Source: Saprospiraceae bacterium (GTDB lineage Bacteria > Bacteroidota > Bacteroidia > Chitinophagales > Saprospiraceae). Taken from it: a DNA stretch of 64,000 bases. The stretch covers positions 62,001 to 126,000 of the forward strand of contig JAHBTU010000006.1 of NCBI GenBank assembly GCA_019638455.1, in the 5' to 3' direction. Positions 24,710-33,243 of this stretch are shown here, in pieces; position 1 is the first letter of the stretch, and each line of letters begins with the position of its first letter. The translations under genes were made by a program, and so were the position numbers. The notes below the pieces were generated by a model that saw only the letters and a list, made by a program, of their open reading frames with translations, had not been told where the DNA came from and did no database searches.

Positions 24710-27399
24710 GTCGGCAAGGCTGCTTTTTCGGCATCGGTTAAGTGCAAGATTTCTCCCCGGCTAAAAAAGGTGCCGGGGCTGAGGTCGTTGAGCAGGGTGG
24801 CAATCTGGGGATGTTGGGTGGTCACAAAATGCCCAGCGCCGCCCAGCACGAAGTCGTTTTTGGGAAGGTATTCGAGAATTTGGAAAAAGGTCGGGTCGCT
24901 GGGGCGGATTTGCCAAAGCAACTGACCTGCGATGCTTTTGCCCACACTCGACAGAATTTCTTCCTCTTGCGCGGCGGTCAGATGCAACAAGGTCCGGCTC
25001 GAAGCCGTGTTGACGGGCAAATATGGGAGTATGGAGGGGTGGTTTCTCACATCTTGAGCGATGGTCTGGATGGACTTTTGCGACTTAAGGCCACTTTCGT
25101 ATATTTCCTGTATCACATCAATTTGGACAACGGAGATTTTTTGCTTGAGCAACATTCGAATCAATTGGAAAAAGCCGGAAGCATAAGTGGCGGATTTTCC
25201 AACGAATTTGGCCGAGATTTCCGGCGAATCGTAGTGAATGAAGTCAGCAAGGTTGAGCTGAACGTTTTGCTCAAGCAGGTCTAAGAGGTAATCAAAAGCG
25301 TGTTCGGTATGCTCGTCGGAGGCGGTTTCACCGAAGTCCAACCAACCTTGTTGCATCGGGATGCCATCGAGGTCAATGACAAAGTTGGCACTTTCCACGA
25401 TGTTCCAATCGGTAGAGAAACGGATGCCCGGCAGGGTGATGCCAAAGGCTTGTTTGAATCTTTCTCGCAGATTTTCAATTTTTTGCAATAAATTGGGCGC
25501 GAGATTGCCCTCCTGCACGAACCACTCTGTCAGGTTGTCGCGGAATCGCACCCGGATGGAAAAGGTGTTGGCCGAGCGCTCGTCGGGCAACACTCCGAAA
25601 TGCCGCAATGAGACGAGCTTGCGCTCCAAGCGGCTGGCTTGCTGGCGGTACTGTTCGTTGGAAGGCTCGAGGCGGGCGGCTTGCTGCGCATGGTGCAGCG
25701 CCTCATGCAGGCCTTCAAGGGTCGCCGATGTTTCGGAGAGCTTGTCCAATGCTCCCGTCAAGTTGTCGTGATAGACGGCGAGGCTCGCGTCAGTGGATAT
25801 GGCTTGGCGATAATGCTCGGCGGCATTTTGGTAATCCGCGAAATAATAGTGGATATTCCCTACACGATTGTGAAAGCTGGCTTTGTATGAGTCTCCTTTG
25901 ACGGCTCGAATCCGACGCAATACTTCTACGGCTGGCTCCATGCCCGTTCCATCGCCGTAGCCTTTGTCGCGGAGGGTATCGGAAAGGTCGTGGAGGGTGT
26001 TGAGCGCAAAGTCGAACTGTGGGTCGAGCTCAAGTGCTTCCAAACAAGAGGCCATCCCTTTCTCAAAATCACCCATAGCGATATACATCTCGCCCGCCTT
26101 CACCCTGAGGGTGCGTGCGAACATGGGGCAGTGCGGCAGCGCCTTTTCATACCATCCGGCTGCTTCGGCATATTGTGCTTGCTCGGCACACAAAGCGGCC
26201 AAGTTCCAGTATCCATCCACCGCTTGGGGGGCGAGGTCAAGTGCCTTTTTGAAAAATTCGTTTGCCTCATCGTATCGTTTTTCTTGCTGTCGCAAATAGC
26301 CGAGCGCGACAATTGGCTCCAATCGCGATGGGTCGCCTTCGTGCAATTGCTGAAAGCAGTTATAGGCTGCCTCGGCATCCCCTCCTGCCTGAAAGGTGTA
26401 TCCCGCCTCAAGCATATTGCTTGCTTCATTGTCCGGGTCGGCTTTGTCGGCCAATGCGCGGAGTTTATCTATCTCCTGTTTGTGCGTTGCGAATAGTGTT
26501 TCGTCTTTGCCCCAAAGCGCCATCTTGTTGCGGTAGCCCCCGGAGTTGCCGGGGTTTGCCGCGATAGCGTCCTCGAAACAACGAGCGGCTTCGTCCCAGT
26601 TTTTTTCTTCCAAAAAGCTGCGCCCTAAGGCAATATAGGCCTCTGGGTCTTTGGGATGCGAGGTCAAATGTGTGCGCGACAACGCTCTCGATGACTCGTA
26701 ATGCCCCAGTATGCGCTCCAAATCGGCGCGGCAAATGGCCAAATAGGGCAGTCTTGGGAATAATTTTGCCGCTTGCTCAAGGTCGTGTTCCGCGTCTGGG
26801 ATGGTGTTGTAGTACATCTGGATGGAACCACAAACAGACCACAAGTGCGCTCGTAAGAAAGGCGTTAGCGTCAATTGTTGGGCGAGTTCGCGTAGGAAAG
26901 GATATGCCTCGGGCCAACGCGCGTGTTCGACATGGCGGCCATTTTCCCTGAATCGGCTCAACTCTGCGGATTTGCCTTCAAACCAGTGTTTCTTTTGCTC
27001 TGGCACCGCCCCTGCAGCCGCTTCTGCCCACCACCATGCGAGCTGCGTGCGCCAGTGCGCGAGCGCCTCGGCGTAGCGCGTGAGAAAAAATGTCCATGCT
27101 GCTTCTTCCGACTGTTGGAGCGCCTGCTCCATCTCCGTTATCCAAGCCTGTTTTAGCCAACCGATGAAGTCTTGGCGAAGTTGGAGCAGGGGCGCTTCGG
27201 CTCTTGCGTCGCTGTTGCCTCCGATGATGGTGTCGAGCGTGCCACGCGCTGTCAAGGTGTCGCCCCCAACCTTCATATCTCGCCGCAAGGGTTCTAGCGT
27301 AGCGGCCAACGCTTGTATATCAGCCCCCTGCATGGCAGCGGCGTGGTAGGCGTCGGCAAAAATCACATTTTGCTTGTCAGAAAGCTCGGGTTTCATCAC
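24706..27399 (-). CDS. TPR protein with C-terminal FlhA/FHIPEP-like domain
   Basis: This soluble 897-residue protein has three parts. Residues 1-180 are helical and Trp-rich without a recognised family. Residues ~185-600 hold about ten tetratricopeptide repeats (for example AYIALGRSFLEEKNWDEAARCF, GYWNLAALCAEQAQYAEAAGW, VGNIHYYFADYQNAAEHYRQA). Residues ~610-897 again resemble the FlhA cytoplasmic domain: LLQKIENLRERFKQAFGITLP, then ASGFFQLIRMLLKQKISVVQ (the ERVSIRDL-like helix) and a VTTQHPQIATLLNDL...FFSRGEI end. It starts 11 bp after the TIR/CHAT gene and overlaps the next gene by 4 bp. It probably connects the other two proteins. Confidence 0.7.
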   Translation of the reverse strand: MMKPELSDKQNVIFADAYHAAAMQGADIQALAATLEPLRRDMKVGGDTLTARGTLDTIIGGNSDARAEAPLLQLRQDFIGWLKQAWITEMEQALQQSEEAAWTFFLTRYAEALAHWRTQLAWWWAEAAAGAVPEQKKHWFEGKSAELSRFRENGRHVEHARWPEAYPFLRELAQQLTLTPFLRAHLWSVCGSIQMYYNTIPDAEHDLEQAAKLFPRLPYLAICRADLERILGHYESSRALSRTHLTSHPKDPEAYIALGRSFLEEKNWDEAARCFEDAIAANPGNSGGYRNKMALWGKDETLFATHKQEIDKLRALADKADPDNEASNMLEAGYTFQAGGDAEAAYNCFQQLHEGDPSRLEPIVALGYLRQQEKRYDEANEFFKKALDLAPQAVDGYWNLAALCAEQAQYAEAAGWYEKALPHCPMFARTLRVKAGEMYIAMGDFEKGMASCLEALELDPQFDFALNTLHDLSDTLRDKGYGDGTGMEPAVEVLRRIRAVKGDSYKASFHNRVGNIHYYFADYQNAAEHYRQAISTDASLAVYHDNLTGALDKLSETSATLEGLHEALHHAQQAARLEPSNEQYRQQASRLERKLVSLRHFGVLPDERSANTFSIRVRFRDNLTEWFVQEGNLAPNLLQKIENLRERFKQAFGITLPGIRFSTDWNIVESANFVIDLDGIPMQQGWLDFGETASDEHTEHAFDYLLDLLEQNVQLNLADFIHYDSPEISAKFVGKSATYASGFFQLIRMLLKQKISVVQIDVIQEIYESGLKSQKSIQTIAQDVRNHPSILPYLPVNTASSRTLLHLTAAQEEEILSSVGKSIAGQLLWQIRPSDPTFFQILEYLPKNDFVLGGAGHFVTTQHPQIATLLNDLSPGTFFSRGEILHLTDAEKAALPT

Positions 27400-27410
27400 T
27401 CAGGGTATTT

Positions 27411-29402
27411 TTATCGTGGCAAGCCCGGCTCGGCACGACGGCTCTCTTGCGGGCTGTGGGTGGTGCGGTCGGTCATGGTGCTGGGGCCAGTGGGTTTGGC
27501 AATCGGGGCGCCTTCTGTTTTGGGAGATGGCACAAGCTGTCGCACTTCGTCGGGCACGACCATTTGGGCCGTCTCATACCCGCAGTTGAGGCAACGTTTT
27601 TCCGAAAGGTTGGCAACGGCTTTTTGGCAATTGGGGCAAAACCAAAGCGGGCCGGCATCACATTTTTTGCAAAATGTCCAAGCACAACGCCCTCCCTTGA
27701 CGGGCAGAAGTTGCTTGCACTGAATGAGTGGGTCGCTGTGATTGGGGCACTCCCAAAACACAAAACTATCCTCATTGGTGGCTGCGGCAGCGGCTGGTTT
27801 GGCCACTTCCAGTTTTAGGGTGGCCCGCGAGAAGGAGGCCGAAATGCCGTACATGCGCAAGCGGTTGGCACTTTTTGCGGCGGTGTAGCGGGCGGCGTGG
27901 GTGACGGCCTCGTCCAAGTCTTCGCCTTTGGCCAACGCGGTGTATAGTTTTTCGGAAAAATCGGCGGCCTCCTCGCTTTTCACGGGGGTCTGTATGGCCA
28001 ACACCCCATCCACCGACGCGACAAGGTGGAGCGCCATGTCGCGCAAGCTGCTACAGGAATCTGGTGGGGCGTGCAAAAAGATGAGGTTGGGTTTTTGCCC
28101 GTCTGGGAAGCATTGCACAAATTCGTCGGGGGTGAGCCACTCCTCTTTCTTTGCATGTGCATCGCAAAACGCGATGTGGCTCACCTCTTTTTCTGTTTTT
28201 CCTTTTCCGATGAAATGAACAATGTGGAAGGGGTGCTCTTTTTTGATGAAGGCCTCGAAATCTTTTTGGCTTCTGAACTCCTGTGGCCCCGATACTTCAA
28301 TATTGACCCACAATTTTTTATCTTCTTCTTTCGGGGGCTTGGAGCGGCCAAAGACGCTTTGAGCGTCGTCGTCAATGCGCTGAGCGACTTCTTGAACTGC
28401 GGGTTTTGAATAAGCTACAAGGATGCGCAGCTTGTCTGCTTCTACCTTTTTTTCTTTCCCCACTGACGATAGGCGGCGCGAAAGCACTATGTTTTCTTTT
28501 TCCCCGATAAAAAAGCCCTCTTCTTGGCCTTCTGGCAGGGGAAGCCAGAGATACTCCCACGGCAGGCCAGCCAAATCGCTGGACTGGTCGTCGAAATGAA
28601 GCACGATTTTGAGTGGCTTGACGTCGGCAGGCATCCGGGCCTTGTAGGCTTTCACGAAAGCTTGTTGGGCTGCGGGGTCGGCAAAAAGCCGATAAAACAG
28701 CGCCTCGCCCAACACGCGGCAGTCTTCTTCTTCCAAGTCGCCTTTGAGCAGGAGGCGTTGAAGTATGGACAGTACCTTTTGCGGCAATCCTCTGGATGGC
28801 AGGGGGTGTTGCGAAACGGTGCCCGATTTGGAGAGCAACAGACATCGTTGTTGTTTTTGCCGAACGGCTATGATGAGCGCGTCGGGGTCGAGCTGGCGGA
28901 GTTCATTGATTTCTTCTGGCTTGAGGCCCGCAGCGGCGGATTGGGCTGGCTGGCTGGTTTTCACACTGTCGCGCACTTGGCGCGCGGCCCATTGCAGGGC
29001 TGCCTTCATCTCGTCTTTGTTGCCTTTTTCTTTGATGCGCTCGTTGGCTTTCACCGCTTGAATTTTGGGCAACATATCGTGGTCTTCCCACAGGCAGTCG
29101 TCCAGGATGACCGGGATGACCAGCGCAAGTCCCTGTTGTTGTTTTTCTAAGGCGTGTTTTAACTCGACGATGTTTTTGTACTCTGAATTGAGAAAATCGG
29201 AGCTGACTAGCAAGACGACGACTTCGGCTTTTTCCAGATTGGCCTTGATTTCATTGTCCCAAAATGCGCCGGGCTTGATTTCGCCGTCCTGCCAAAGGCG
29301 CCAATGGTTGCTTTGGGCCGCGGGCGAGAACTCTTTGATGAAGGCATCTTTGACGGGCGCGTCCTCCTCGGCGTATGAGATGAAAATGAGCAGGTCGTCC
29401 AT
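27411..29402 (-). CDS. TIR domain + degenerate CHAT-like domain + zinc-ribbon protein
   Basis: A 663-residue soluble protein. Residues 1-145 form a TIR domain (LIFISYAEEDAPVKDAF, WQDGEIKPGAFW, SSDFLNSEYKNIVEL) with Glu80 at the position of the NADase catalytic Glu. Residues ~180-530 resemble a CHAT caspase-like domain (GLPWEYLWLPL, ENIVLSRRLSS, HIVHFIGKG, NLIFLHAPPDS). In active CHAT proteases the last two motifs read HFxGHG and LxAC; here the His is Lys400 and the Cys is Pro446, so proteolysis is unlikely. Residues ~550-610 have four CxxC-like pairs (C578/C581, C589/C592, C604/C607, and single C552, C562, C573), consistent with zinc ribbons. It leads a three-gene operon with two FHIPEP-like proteins, and suggests a signalling or immunity role (inference). 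Confidence 0.8.
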   Translation of the reverse strand: MDDLLIFISYAEEDAPVKDAFIKEFSPAAQSNHWRLWQDGEIKPGAFWDNEIKANLEKAEVVVLLVSSDFLNSEYKNIVELKHALEKQQQGLALVIPVILDDCLWEDHDMLPKIQAVKANERIKEKGNKDEMKAALQWAARQVRDSVKTSQPAQSAAAGLKPEEINELRQLDPDALIIAVRQKQQRCLLLSKSGTVSQHPLPSRGLPQKVLSILQRLLLKGDLEEEDCRVLGEALFYRLFADPAAQQAFVKAYKARMPADVKPLKIVLHFDDQSSDLAGLPWEYLWLPLPEGQEEGFFIGEKENIVLSRRLSSVGKEKKVEADKLRILVAYSKPAVQEVAQRIDDDAQSVFGRSKPPKEEDKKLWVNIEVSGPQEFRSQKDFEAFIKKEHPFHIVHFIGKGKTEKEVSHIAFCDAHAKKEEWLTPDEFVQCFPDGQKPNLIFLHAPPDSCSSLRDMALHLVASVDGVLAIQTPVKSEEAADFSEKLYTALAKGEDLDEAVTHAARYTAAKSANRLRMYGISASFSRATLKLEVAKPAAAAATNEDSFVFWECPNHSDPLIQCKQLLPVKGGRCAWTFCKKCDAGPLWFCPNCQKAVANLSEKRCLNCGYETAQMVVPDEVRQLVPSPKTEGAPIAKPTGPSTMTDRTTHSPQESRRAEPGLPR

Positions 29403-29425
29403 GTTGTTGAGAGAAAAAATTCCCT

Positions 29426-29433
29426 CAAAAGTA
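29426..29433 (-). promoter_or_regulatory. Candidate -7 element TACTTTTG before the TIR operon
   Basis: The octamer fits TAnnTTTG on the minus strand, 24 bp upstream of the TIR gene start. The -33 region is not a good match. It suggests that the three-gene operon has its own promoter. Confidence 0.35.
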
Positions 29434-29617
29434 CAAAAGACTTGCTGCGGTGGAGGTCTTTGGCGAAGGGAAAGCCCTTTTTCCGACTGTCTTCGTTAAA
29501 TTTTTCGCCGAATATACCCGATTTCGATTGCAAAATTTGCCTTGCCAGTCGAAAAAATGCCAATCCCCTTCACTCAAAGCCCTCCACCGCAGCAAGTCTA
29601 AAAGACTTTCAGTGCCA

Positions 29618-29656
29618 ATGAAAATCCCCCGCTCCGACTTGCGGAACGAGGGATTT
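29618..29656 (-). terminator. Terminator of rpsA
   Basis: AAATCCCCCGCTCCG and CGGAACGAGGGATTT form a 15-bp stem with a few mismatches around a short loop. On the minus strand a run of T (TTTTCATTGG) follows. It lies about 150 bp past the rpsA stop. The remainder of the 29403-29804 spacer holds nothing else that I can recognise. Confidence 0.5.
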
Positions 29657-29804
29657 AACCTTGATTCAATTCACCAAGATTTTTCAGATGACCATGATTG
29701 ATGCTCCTGATTTTGGATGGATTGGCAGTTCAATCAATCAAGCTGAAAAATTGACAACTCGAATTATTGTGTGCAAACGGTCACTGGCTTGAGCGACTTG
29801 GTGA

Positions 29805-31991
29805 TTATTTCTCGAGCTGTTCTTTCAGCTGTGCGAGCACAGCCAAATCGCCGAGTGTTTCTTTCTCGACTTTTTTCTGCACTTCTGTGATGGCAGCTTG
29901 TGCCTCGCCTTCTTCTTTTGCTTTTTCAGCTTTCACGACGGCTTCGGCTTTTTGCTTCAAATCCTCCAAGTAGCGCGTGTGCGACACGAGGATGCGGCGG
30001 TCGTCTTTGTTGAACTCTATGACTTTCACCGTCACCGTTTCGTTGGCTTCCACCGGGTTGCCGTCTTCTTTTCTGATGTGTTTGGCGGGGGCGAATGCTT
30101 CGAGGCCGTGCGGCATCTGGAAAGTAGCGCCCTTGTCGTCGCGCTTGAGCACGGTAGCTTCGTGGTAGGAACCGACGGGGAAGATGCCTTCGAAGGCATC
30201 CCAGGGGTTCTCCTGCGTTTGCTTGTGCCCGAGGCTGATTTGACGTTTCTCTTTGTCAATGTCGAGCACCATCACTTCCATCGGGCTGCCCACTTTGGTG
30301 AACTCGCTGGGGTGAGCGTAGCGCTTCGTCCAAGAGAGGTCGCTGATGTGTACCATGCCGCCCACGCCTTCGGAGAGTTCGACGAAGATGCCGTAGTTGG
30401 TGATGTTTTTCACGGTGCCGGTGTGCTGACTGTTGATGGGGAAACGGTTTTCGATTTCGCTCCAGGGGTCGGCTGTCAGTTGCTTGATGGATAGCGACAT
30501 CTTGCGGTCGGCGCGGTCAATGGTGACGACACGGGCTTCCACTTCTTGGTTCATCTTGAAGTATTCCTTCGCATTGATGCTTTGGTTGCCCCAAGATATT
30601 TCGCTGATGTGGATAAGCCCCTCTACGCCGGGCAGGATTTCCACAAATGCGCCGTAGTCTTCGATGTTGACAATTTTGCCCGTGACGACGGAGCCTTCGG
30701 TGACATCGGCTGGCAAAACCTCCCACGGGTGCGGGGTTAGTTGCTTGAGGCCGAGGCTGATGCGTTTCTTGTTCTCGTCGAAATCGAGCACCACGACGTT
30801 GATGCGCTGGTTGAGCTGCAACACCTCGCTGGGATGGCCGATGCGGCCCCAGCTGATGTCGGTGATGTAGAGCAGGCCGTCCACGCCACCGAGGTCGAGG
30901 AAGGCCCCGAAGTCGGTGATGTTTTTCACGATGCCTTCAAGCACCTGACCTTTTTCGAGGCTGCCGAGGATGTGTTCGCGTTGTTCGGCCAAGTCGCTTT
31001 CAATCAAGGCTTTGTGGCTCACTACGGCGTTCTTGATTTGCTCATTGACTTTCACCACTTTGAATTCCATCACTTTGCCTACATATTGGTCGTAGTCAAT
31101 GACGGGCTTGATGTCAATCTGGGAGCCGGGCAAGAAGGTCTCGAGGCCGTTGCAATCCACGATGAGGCCGCCTTTGGTTTTGCTGATGACTGTGCCGCGA
31201 ATGATGGTTCCGTTCTTGAAGGAGTCCACGATGCTTTCCCAAGCACGGAGGATTTTGGCTTTGCGACGCGAGAGACCGAGTTGGCCTTCGCTGTCCTCTT
31301 GGCTTTCCACATACACTTCCACGTTGTCGCCGGGGGCGATGCCGGGCATATCGCGGAATTCGCTCAGGGGGATGAGGCCGTCGCTCTTGTAGTTGATGTC
31401 GAGCACCACGTCGCCACCACTGATGGCGCTGACGCGGCCTTTGATGATTTCGTTTTCGGCGACGTTGCTGAGTGTCTCGTCATACTGTTTCAAAAGGGCA
31501 ATTTTTTCTGCTTCGTCGTAAGCAAAAGTGCCACGTTTGTCCATTTTCCAGTTGAAATCGTCGTGGGCGCCGCCAGCTGCGACTGTGTCGAAAACAGGAA
31601 GTTCGACTTCTTCTTCCTCTTCTTCTTCGGTTGCGATGATTTCTGGCTGGGCCACCTCCGATGCTTCGGGAGCAGGGGCTTCTTCTTCGATTTCTTCCTC
31701 GGCCTCTGCTTCCACGATGGTTTCTTCCGCCTCGGCCATTGGGGGCGTGGTGGCTGCTTCCACTACTTCGGCAGTTTCTTCCGCCTCGGCCATTGGGTGC
31801 GTGGTGGCTGCTTCCACTACTTCGGCAGTTTCTTCCGCAACGGCCATTGGGTGCGTGGTGGCTGCTTCTACTACTTCGGCAGTTTCTTCCGCAACGGTTT
31901 CGGCAGCGGGCGATTCGGCAGCTGTTTCGGCGGATGCTTCCACAGTATTGTCCTGCTCGTTCTGGATTTCTTTTTCTTCGTCGAGTAACAT
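29805..31991 (-). CDS. rpsA: 30S ribosomal protein S1 with acidic repeat extension
   Basis: RNA-binding protein that helps mRNA onto the 30S subunit. The start at 31991 (MLLDEEKEIQNEQ) is preferred over 32036 because the acidic N-terminus begins there. Six S1 domains are visible from about residue 185, including KGRVSAISGGDVVLDI, EGIVKNITDFGAFLDLGGVDG, TGKIVNIEDYGAFVEI and TGTVKNITNYGIFVEL. The N-terminal ~150 residues are Glu/Ala-rich and contain three 18-residue tandem repeats of the type VAEETAEVVEAATTHPMA at residues 33-86, making this protein (728 residues) longer than the usual ~560-600. The gene stands alone with a near-consensus TACCTTCG element at 32093-32100. Confidence 0.95.
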   Translation of the reverse strand: MLLDEEKEIQNEQDNTVEASAETAAESPAAETVAEETAEVVEAATTHPMAVAEETAEVVEAATTHPMAEAEETAEVVEAATTPPMAEAEETIVEAEAEEEIEEEAPAPEASEVAQPEIIATEEEEEEEVELPVFDTVAAGGAHDDFNWKMDKRGTFAYDEAEKIALLKQYDETLSNVAENEIIKGRVSAISGGDVVLDINYKSDGLIPLSEFRDMPGIAPGDNVEVYVESQEDSEGQLGLSRRKAKILRAWESIVDSFKNGTIIRGTVISKTKGGLIVDCNGLETFLPGSQIDIKPVIDYDQYVGKVMEFKVVKVNEQIKNAVVSHKALIESDLAEQREHILGSLEKGQVLEGIVKNITDFGAFLDLGGVDGLLYITDISWGRIGHPSEVLQLNQRINVVVLDFDENKKRISLGLKQLTPHPWEVLPADVTEGSVVTGKIVNIEDYGAFVEILPGVEGLIHISEISWGNQSINAKEYFKMNQEVEARVVTIDRADRKMSLSIKQLTADPWSEIENRFPINSQHTGTVKNITNYGIFVELSEGVGGMVHISDLSWTKRYAHPSEFTKVGSPMEVMVLDIDKEKRQISLGHKQTQENPWDAFEGIFPVGSYHEATVLKRDDKGATFQMPHGLEAFAPAKHIRKEDGNPVEANETVTVKVIEFNKDDRRILVSHTRYLEDLKQKAEAVVKAEKAKEEGEAQAAITEVQKKVEKETLGDLAVLAQLKEQLEK
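31734..31895 (-). repeat. Three 54-bp tandem repeats in the rpsA N-terminal region
   Basis: Three nearly identical 54-bp units encode VAEETAEVVEAATTHPMA and close variants, and a partial fourth follows. The high identity points to recent expansion or unequal exchange. Confidence 0.85.
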
Positions 31992-32092
31992 AATTGAAAA
32001 GCGGTTGATTCTGAGGCTTTTTAAGTGTTTAATCACTTGCCGATTTCACTTCGGGGCGAAACCGTTACCCCTTGCTTTTTTCAAAAGCGGGC

Positions 32093-32100
32093 GCGAAGGT
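32093..32100 (-). promoter_or_regulatory. Candidate rpsA -7 element TACCTTCG
   Basis: On the minus strand this octamer differs from TAnnTTTG at one position. It lies 100 bp before the rpsA start, in a short AT-rich upstream region. Confidence 0.35.
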
Positions 32101-32206
32101 AACACTATTTCGATTTTAAAAGAAATACCAGTCAAAATTGAGTATTGTTGACAAAAAACGGATGCACTTTTTTGAACACCTTTCCTCGCCTTTGATTTCT
32201 TTACGG

Positions 32207-32214
32207 TAGTTTTG
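32207..32214 (+). promoter_or_regulatory. Candidate -7 element TAGTTTTG before the DUF3467 gene
   Basis: The octamer fits TAnnTTTG and lies 62 bp before the start at 32277. The -33 element is poor. The divergent rpsA promoter is ~110 bp away. Confidence 0.45.
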
Positions 32215-32276
32215 CAGCCCCTTAAAAAACTCGAGGCAATTTGAATCATCACACACCCAAACTTTTTACATTGACA

Positions 32277-32594
32277 ATGGCAGAAAATAAGATTCCGCAA
32301 CAAGCCGCTATCAATATCGAACTGTCGGAAGAGGTAGCTGAGGGTATTTATTCCAATCTTGCTATCATTTCGCACTCCAACGCCGAATTTGTGGTGGATT
32401 TCATTCGCTTGATGCCCAACGTGCCAAAGGCGAAGGTGAAAGCCCGCGTCATTCTGACTCCTCAGCACGCCAAAAGACTGCTTTTCGCGCTGAAAGATAA
32501 TATTCAAAAGTACGAGATGCAGTTCGGCAAGATTGAGGACGTGGACCAGCCAACCCCTCCGATGAATTTTGGCACCCCCACTGCGCAGGCTTGA
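32277..32594 (+). CDS. DUF3467 family protein
   Basis: A 105-residue cytoplasmic protein of unknown function. The features INIELSEEVAEGIYSNLAIISHS, FVVDFIRLMPNVPKAKVKARVILTP and HAKRLLFALKDNIQKYE are those I associate with DUF3467, a small conserved Bacteroidota family. The start at 32277 (MAENKIPQQ) is preferred over 32241 because the family begins there and a -7 element lies close upstream. It is a single gene followed by dispersed repeat copy B. Confidence 0.85.
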   Translation: MAENKIPQQAAINIELSEEVAEGIYSNLAIISHSNAEFVVDFIRLMPNVPKAKVKARVILTPQHAKRLLFALKDNIQKYEMQFGKIEDVDQPTPPMNFGTPTAQA

Positions 32595-32638
32595 TGAGTT
32601 GAAGGGCTTGTCCGGCCAACTCATTCAACCCGTTCAAC

Positions 32639-32743
32639 TATACCTCGCGCCGCTAAGTTTTGGGCATGGCTATGGTCGCAATCTGCTCAATATCAAGGGT
32701 ATCAATCATTGTCACCTGATAAATCTTAGCGAATCGAGGTATA
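32639..32743. repeat. 105-bp dispersed repeat, copy B
   Basis: The best-preserved copy: the ends TATACCTCG (32639-32647) and CGAGGTATA (32735-32743) are a perfect 9-bp inverted repeat. It overlaps the 3' end of the next minus-strand gene, whose last codons (YTSIR and stop) come from the repeat. Confidence 0.85.
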
Positions 32744-33145
32744 ATTTTCCCGAAAGTATTGCTGAGTTTGTTCCACGCTGAATGTTTTTGGGCGCACCTC
32801 TGGGGAGGTTCCAGATTCGGCGTCGAATCGAAAGGCGGTATCGCTTGCCCATTCGATGATGCCGTAGAGTGTTTTGCCGGTGAGTGGCCCGGTTTGAAAG
32901 CCACTTAAATCGAGGGTGGCGGGTTTTTGCCGACAGTCGTATTGGTATCGTGCAGGAAAGGTGTCGAACTCGCTACCAAATTTGAATAGCCACAATGCGC
33001 GCCCGTCTGGCTGGAACAACAAGACCCTGCCTTCCCGTGTAGCCCATCGGCCCGTGAGGTCGCGACAATCTTTTTTGGGTGTGCAGCAAAATAGGATTAA
33101 AGCGCCCCCGCCTAACAGGGCTAAGTGCGTAAAAAGTTGGTTCAT
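32726..33145 (-). CDS. Small lipoprotein of unknown function
   Basis: From the ATG at 33145 the protein has 139 residues. It starts with a hydrophobic segment ending in a lipobox-like LFCC, so it is probably a lipoprotein. The body (CRDLTGRWATREGRVLLFQPDGRALWLF) has an alternating strand pattern reminiscent of small lipocalin-like proteins. A longer frame extends to 33418, but it overlaps the radC 3' end and its sequence is unlike a protein. The last residues are encoded by repeat copy B, so the C-terminus may have been altered by its insertion. Confidence 0.65.
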   Translation of the reverse strand: MNQLFTHLALLGGGALILFCCTPKKDCRDLTGRWATREGRVLLFQPDGRALWLFKFGSEFDTFPARYQYDCRQKPATLDLSGFQTGPLTGKTLYGIIEWASDTAFRFDAESGTSPEVRPKTFSVEQTQQYFRENYTSIR

Positions 33146-33243
33146 GTGTCTGCTGTTTATGCGATGGTGAAATGCTCTAAAGACAACTCTTGTTGGCTTA
33201 TGTGGCAGCCAATTCTTGAATGGTGATGCCTTCTTGCTGTTGC

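Noticed and set aside
30741..31988. 415-codon Phe-rich frame opposite rpsA
   Set aside because: It mirrors the Glu-rich codons of S1 on the opposite strand; the Phe/Gly repeats are a by-product.
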